DNA of 64,000 nucleotides from an uncultured Lachnospiraceae bacterium. GTDB taxonomy: Bacteria > Bacillota > Clostridia > Lachnospirales > Lachnospiraceae. Positions 60,402-64,000 of this stretch are shown here, piece by piece. The position numbers and the translations under genes are program-made. The stretch is taken from assembly GCA_947593735.1 (NCBI GenBank), contig CANQDT010000006.1, forward strand, positions 26,036 to 90,035. The letters run 5' to 3'. The notes beneath the pieces are model-generated. The model made no database searches and was not told where the DNA came from. It worked only from the letters and a program-made list of their open reading frames with translations. How positions within the stretch are numbered: position 1 is the first letter of the stretch; the number at the start of each line of letters is the position of its first letter.

Positions 60402-61268
60402 TTACCCTTCTATTTTCCGATACCACTGCTTCGCAAAATCCCGGAAAACCGTTTCTGCCCAGGACAGTTCTTTCCCTTTCTTCCAGCAAAGCGCCAGGGT
60501 CCGCTCGCATACGGCGTCGGTGATCGGGAGCAGCACAAGGGACGGCTCCGGAAGCATATTCCACGCCCTGCGCGGAACGAATCCGATCCCCATACGGTTC
60601 CGCAGCAGGCTCCGGAAGGTCGCGGCGTCTCCCGCTTCCAGGACGATCCGCGGCGTGAATCCTTTTTCGCGGCAGTACGCGTCTGTGATCCGCCTCATAC
60701 TTTTTCCTGTATGAAAGCCGACAAACGGCTCATCCTTCAGTTCCGCCAAACCGACCCCCCCTCTGCGCGAAAACGGATGGTTGTCCGGCACCGCCAGCTG
60801 GATCTCATCCTTCATCAGCGGCATCGCTTCCATCGTATCGTCCTGCAGGGGAAGCGCCATGACCGCGAAATCCATCTGTTCCGGGAGGGCGGTGTCCTCC
60901 GGCGTCTGCGTGAGCGTGAAATGAATATTCGGATATTCCCTGTGAAAATCAGTCAGCATGGCGGGTACCAGCCGGGAGCCCGCCGATATGGCGAGCCGTA
61001 TCGTACCGGTCATCTGCGGCGAAATCTTGCGGATTCCTTCATCCAGCCCGTTGAGCGCCATATCGACATAGCGGAGAAACAACGCGCCGTTATCATTCAA
61101 CGCGACCCGCCGCCCGTTCCGGTCAAACAGCCTGCACCCAAGCTCCTCCTCCAGCCTCGCGACCGTAATGCTGATGGAAGACTGCGGCACCATATGTTCC
61201 CGCGCCGCCCTCGAGAAATTCTGATACCGCGCCGCGCTGCGAAAATACCGTAATTGAAGCAGTTCCAT
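60402..61268 (-). CDS. LysR-family transcriptional regulator
   Basis: 288 residues. The N-terminal winged helix-turn-helix covers 1-60 ([37 protein letters not shown]), a linker helix follows, and a periplasmic-binding-protein-like effector domain spans about 90-285. The start has AGGAGG upstream. It is divergent from the secreted SGNH/discoidin gene, with A/T-rich dyads between them, so that gene is the natural regulatory target. The effector is unknown. Confidence 0.92.
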   Translation of the reverse strand: MELLQLRYFRSAARYQNFSRAAREHMVPQSSISITVARLEEELGCRLFDRNGRRVALNDNGALFLRYVDMALNGLDEGIRKISPQMTGTIRLAISAGSRLVPAMLTDFHREYPNIHFTLTQTPEDTALPEQMDFAVMALPLQDDTMEAMPLMKDEIQLAVPDNHPFSRRGGVGLAELKDEPFVGFHTGKSMRRITDAYCREKGFTPRIVLEAGDAATFRSLLRNRMGIGFVPRRAWNMLPEPSLVLLPITDAVCERTLALCWKKGKELSWAETVFRDFAKQWYRKIEG

Positions 61269-61289
61269 ACCATCCTCCTGATATATCCT

Positions 61290-61307
61290 GATATATATTA
61301 TTATATC
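61290..61307. promoter_or_regulatory. Candidate LysR operator
   Basis: An inverted repeat GATATA-N6-TATATC, next to a direct repeat of ATATATCAGG on the minus strand (61276-61295). It lies between the LysR start and the divergent promoter, where LysR boxes are normally found. Confidence 0.4.
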
Positions 61308-61318
61308 GGATTCTATAT

Positions 61319-61347
61319 TTTACCACAAGCTATTTTTTTACTATAAT
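61319..61347 (+). promoter_or_regulatory. Predicted promoter of the secreted SGNH/discoidin gene
   Basis: TTTACC, a 17-bp spacer, TATAAT, giving a leader of about 120 nt before the start at 61472. The imperfect -35 is consistent with need for an activator such as the divergent LysR protein. Confidence 0.5.
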
Positions 61348-61471
61348 ATCAAATAAGAAGGGAAATGGCTGCATGCGCCCCGAGGGTCCCGCATGTGAAG
61401 CCGCGTCTCCGTCCGGAGATGCATCCCGGCTTTTGGACCCGCGCAAAACATATATGGGAGGTTATGAGAAA

Positions 61472-63601
61472 ATGAAAGGAACAGGTGCAAAAATGAATGG
61501 GATCCTCCTTTTGCCGGTTCTCATCCTTGCGCTCGCCCTGCTGATCGGAAGCTCCGTGAAGGCAAGCGCGGAGGAGCCGCCGACGCCGCTCGAGAAAATC
61601 AAGAGCGCCGACAACCTGGCGAAAGGAAAACCGACCTACGCGTCTTCCGGAAACAGCAAATTAGGTGTTGATGGAAATACCGGAACGCGTTGGGAATCCG
61701 ATCACGGAAACGACGACGAATGGTTCTTTGTCGACCTCGGAGAAATCTATGAGATCGAGAGCGTCGCTTTCTTCTGGGAAACCGCATATGCCGAAAAATA
61801 TGAGCTTCAGGTTTCCGACGACGGAAACGCCTGGAAGACGGCGGAGACCATCACCAGGACGTCCATCGACTCAAAGAATGGGGACGAAGACGTTTTCTCC
61901 GTTCCGGCAAAGGGCCGCTACGTCAGGATGAAAGGAATCAAACGGGACACGCAGTACGGATATTCCTTCTGGGAGATGGGCGTATTCGGAACGAGTACCG
62001 GAGAGCCCGGCACGGATTATAAGGAGATCAAGCCGGACAATGAGACATGGATCCTGCTGATCGGCAACAGCCTGACCGATTATAACGATTTAAAGGGCAA
62101 GCTGAAAAATATGTATACCGCCTCCGGCAGAAAAGCGCGGGTGGATACGATCATCAACCTCGGCCAGTCGCTGAACTATACCGCCGATCAGTCAGGCACA
62201 AAAGAAAAGATCGTAAACGGGCAATATGACTATGTCGTCCTGCAGGATCAGACCGCCAATACGTCCGCCGCCAAGATCCGCGAAGGAATGGACAAATTAT
62301 ATCCATGGATCCAGGAAGCCGGTTCCAAACCCGTCTTCTATATGATCTGGGCGCTGACCGACGCGATCGACACCCCGTCCGGCAGCGACGTCATCAACGC
62401 TTATACGGAGCTTGCGGAAGAATATGACGCGCTCCTTGCCCCATGCGGCATCATATGGAAACAGTTCTGGGATCTCGGTGAAAACTGGTATACCGACAAC
62501 CGGCATCCGAACAATGTCGGCTCCTTCATGGTTGCCAGCACATTATATTATACCATGACGAAAGAGACCGCGCCGGCGGATTTCTCCTCTCTCGCTTCTT
62601 CCAACAATGTCGCCGCGGATCTGAATGAGGAGATCCAGAAACGGGCGTGCAAGGAATCCTGCATCGCCAACGGACTGTCCTACACCGGCGAAGAGCCGTA
62701 CGAACCCGAGCCGAAAGCTACCAACGTCTACGCGCAGGTCCGTTCCGACTCGACCGAGGAGGCAGAAAGCACCGACATCCGGTTCCTTGCCACTCTTTCC
62801 TCGCTGGATTATAAGCGCGCGGGATTCGTATTTTCCATGAAAAAGACGGTACCGGCGCTTGACAAAGCCGATTGCGAGGCGGTCTCGACAACGACGGTAT
62901 ACCGGTCGGTTCTCGCTGACGGCGTGTCCGTCACCGCGTCCGAACTGGACGGCTCCGATTATATCTGCGCCTGCGCGGTATCTGATATCCCGCAGGATTA
63001 TTATAACTTTAACTTCTATGTGCGGTCGTTTGTAGAATCCGCGGACGGCGAGATCCTGTACTCGGATACCCGGACGGTCCGCCCGGTCGAGCTTACCGAC
63101 CATTACGCAAGCAAGAGCAAGAACGCCGCGAAAGCAGGATATGCCTCCTCCAACGACCGGCAGGGCAAAAAAGCCGGAGACGGCTCGGATCTGAATCAGG
63201 GATATAAAGTAAATTATCTGACTGATAACAATGACTCTACCTTTATCGTATCGGAGAAAACCGACTCCGCCCCCTGGTTTATCGCGGATCTGCAGACCCC
63301 GACCGCGATCAACAAGGTAGAAGTCGTGCAGGGCGCGAATGACAATACATACAAGGATTCCTATGCCGCCAGATATAAGGTGCAGGTCAGCGACGACGCC
63401 GACCAATGGCAGACTGTCGCGATCGTCACCGACGGGGCGCTCGGAAGCCGTGAGATTTCGTTCCGCTCCGTCAAGGCGCGCTACGTCCGGGTGCTCGTCA
63501 CGCAGAAGGGATCGGACAGCCAATGCTGTTCCCTGTATGAATTGAGAGTTTATGAAACCGATACCGACAACGAAATGGTGAAAGGAGGCGGCAGATCATG
63601 A
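61472..63601 (+). CDS. Secreted SGNH-type hydrolase (DUF4886-like) flanked by two discoidin (F5/8 type C) domains
   Basis: 709 residues from the ATG at 61472 (GGGAGG 10 nt upstream; the frame extends to 61373). A signal peptide covers 1-33. The first F5/8C/CBM32-like domain is at about 45-175. An SGNH hydrolase domain spans about 190-400 with block I GNSLTD (catalytic S200) and block V D342-x-x-H345 (TDNRHPNN). A linker and a beta domain (about 435-570) lead to a second F5/8C domain (about 580-700). The SGNH part suggests an esterase acting on carbohydrate esters, with the discoidin domains binding glycans. It has no dockerin or sortase motif. The stop overlaps a small downstream gene (ATGA). 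Confidence 0.85.
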   Translation: MKGTGAKMNGILLLPVLILALALLIGSSVKASAEEPPTPLEKIKSADNLAKGKPTYASSGNSKLGVDGNTGTRWESDHGNDDEWFFVDLGEIYEIESVAFFWETAYAEKYELQVSDDGNAWKTAETITRTSIDSKNGDEDVFSVPAKGRYVRMKGIKRDTQYGYSFWEMGVFGTSTGEPGTDYKEIKPDNETWILLIGNSLTDYNDLKGKLKNMYTASGRKARVDTIINLGQSLNYTADQSGTKEKIVNGQYDYVVLQDQTANTSAAKIREGMDKLYPWIQEAGSKPVFYMIWALTDAIDTPSGSDVINAYTELAEEYDALLAPCGIIWKQFWDLGENWYTDNRHPNNVGSFMVASTLYYTMTKETAPADFSSLASSNNVAADLNEEIQKRACKESCIANGLSYTGEEPYEPEPKATNVYAQVRSDSTEEAESTDIRFLATLSSLDYKRAGFVFSMKKTVPALDKADCEAVSTTTVYRSVLADGVSVTASELDGSDYICACAVSDIPQDYYNFNFYVRSFVESADGEILYSDTRTVRPVELTDHYASKSKNAAKAGYASSNDRQGKKAGDGSDLNQGYKVNYLTDNNDSTFIVSEKTDSAPWFIADLQTPTAINKVEVVQGANDNTYKDSYAARYKVQVSDDADQWQTVAIVTDGALGSREISFRSVKARYVRVLVTQKGSDSQCCSLYELRVYETDTDNEMVKGGGRS

Positions 63602-63774
63602 AACGAATCTATCAGGTTCCCCGTATCACCCTCACCCTGCTCCAGCCGGAAGAATGGATCTGCGCAAGCGGAGTGAGCGGGCAGTTAAGCTATAACAGCG
63701 GGGCACAGACAGAACTGGAGATTTCTTCCAAAAAGTTCGACGTCGTCTGGTTCTCGGAAGACGAGATCGAATAA
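63598..63774 (+). CDS. Small 58-residue protein coupled to the SGNH/discoidin gene
   Basis: 58 codons starting ATGAAACGAATC, with AAAGGAGG 8 nt upstream and a 4-bp ATGA overlap with the preceding gene, a strong sign of real translation. The product (MKRIYQVPRITLTLLQPEEW at the N-terminus, a SGVSGQL middle and an acidic C-terminus EDEIE) has no signal peptide, no membrane segment and no family I recognise. Similar short proteins with an ICASG-like motif sit near surface-protein genes in Clostridia, but I cannot name a function. Confidence 0.75.
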   Translation: MKRIYQVPRITLTLLQPEEWICASGVSGQLSYNSGAQTELEISSKKFDVVWFSEDEIE

Positions 63775-63865
63775 AACGGACCGTCAGCGGACAGCTGTTG
63801 TTCCATTTCACTGTATGTTGCCGTTGACAAAATAAGGTTCTTCGCATATGATTATACTGACCGAT

Positions 63866-63930
63866 AAAAAATGCCTTCTGCATATCAGTTCCTCTGCCCC
63901 TCATTCATGAGGGGAGAAGGCATTTTTTTT
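63866..63930. terminator. Rho-independent terminator, probably bidirectional
   Basis: An outer stem ATGCCTTCT/AGAAGGCAT encloses a second perfect hairpin CCCCTCA-TTCA-TGAGGGG, with T-runs on both strands (eight T on the plus strand). It ends the SGNH transcript and may end a gene entering from the right. The stretch 63775-63865 shows no gene. Confidence 0.85.
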
Positions 63931-64000
63931 GCGCGCGAGCAGGCTGTGAAGCAGCAGTTTCCTCTCTGCGAGCTGCGCATCCAGCCGGAGGCTTTTTATG
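63901..64000 (-). CDS. Possible C-terminal fragment of a gene entering from the right edge
   Basis: On the minus strand one frame is open from base 64000 to a TGA at 63901 and reads as a plausible helical end (SLRLDAQLAERKLLLHSLLARKK). It is only about 32 codons and overlaps the terminator hairpin, so it could be chance. The other two frames have stops. No family can be assigned. Confidence 0.3.
   Translation of the reverse strand, partial: IKSLRLDAQLAERKLLLHSLLARKKNAFSPHE

Overview
The window looks like one contiguous piece of chromosome from a Gram-positive anaerobe of the class Clostridia, most likely a Lachnospiraceae. The evidence is gene content and order: hprK-murB-rapZ-whiA-crh, tig-clpP-clpX-engB, rho-rpmE and prmC-prfA runs, DUF5716/DUF5717 and DUF4364 proteins, type I cohesin and dockerin modules, strong AGGAGG ribosome sites and sigma-A type promoters. 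I cannot name the genus. Base composition is moderately GC-rich and fairly even. I see no insertion sequence, prophage, CRISPR array or rRNA. Most genes are on the minus strand.

Layout. (1) 1-3948: a five-gene minus-strand operon with its own promoter: AqpZ-type aquaporin, a protein resembling a bacterial pentameric ligand-gated ion channel, a voltage-gated-type potassium channel with a repetitive charged tail, a small membrane protein, and a secreted protein cut by the window edge. (2) 3964-6410: shikimate pathway, a fused AroD-AroK enzyme divergent from AroE. (3) 6452-16223: a cohesin/dockerin locus. A three-gene operon encodes a cohesin-dockerin protein, a single-cohesin protein and a scaffold with four cohesin-like domains. 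A fourth, separately transcribed gene encodes a small cohesin-dockerin protein. (4) 16312-17474: an Rpn/PD-(D/E)XK nuclease gene and a decayed partial copy. (5) 17618-27838: core genes for translation, transcription termination and protein quality control (prfA, prmC, a YqhQ-like gene, rpmE, rho, a DUF4364 gene, malic enzyme, engB, clpX, clpP, tig). (6) 27844-32511: an LTA-synthase-like sulfatase, a CYTH phosphatase and asparagine synthetase. (7) 32593-32893: five 56-bp tandem repeats that each look like a transcription terminator. (8) 32910-38900: the carbon-regulation and cell-wall operon hprK-murB-rapZ-whiA-crh, preceded by uvrC. (9) 38937-44410: a second surface-protein pair, a beta-helix glycosidase-like protein and a large dockerin protein with GLUG-type repeats. 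(10) 44597-55447: a possible single long transcript: CPBP protease, lysA, a conserved four-gene set of unknown function (DUF5717, DUF5716 actin/Hsp70-like, TPR, membrane coiled coil), and valS. (11) 55507-63930: DUF554 protein, two tRNA-Pro genes (anticodons AGG and CGG), a DUF815 ATPase, a Ca/Na exchanger, a small membrane protein, dtd, and a LysR regulator divergent from a secreted SGNH/discoidin protein with a 58-codon partner. A gene fragment may enter at the right edge.

The four most interesting regions are the channel operon, the set of proteins carrying both a cohesin and a dockerin, the DUF5717/DUF5716 module, and the array of terminator-like repeats. Smaller signals are an HPr paralogue with Glu in place of His15 in the same operon as its likely kinase, and a tRNA-Pro with an A34 anticodon. 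Families were recognised from motifs by eye; no database search was run.
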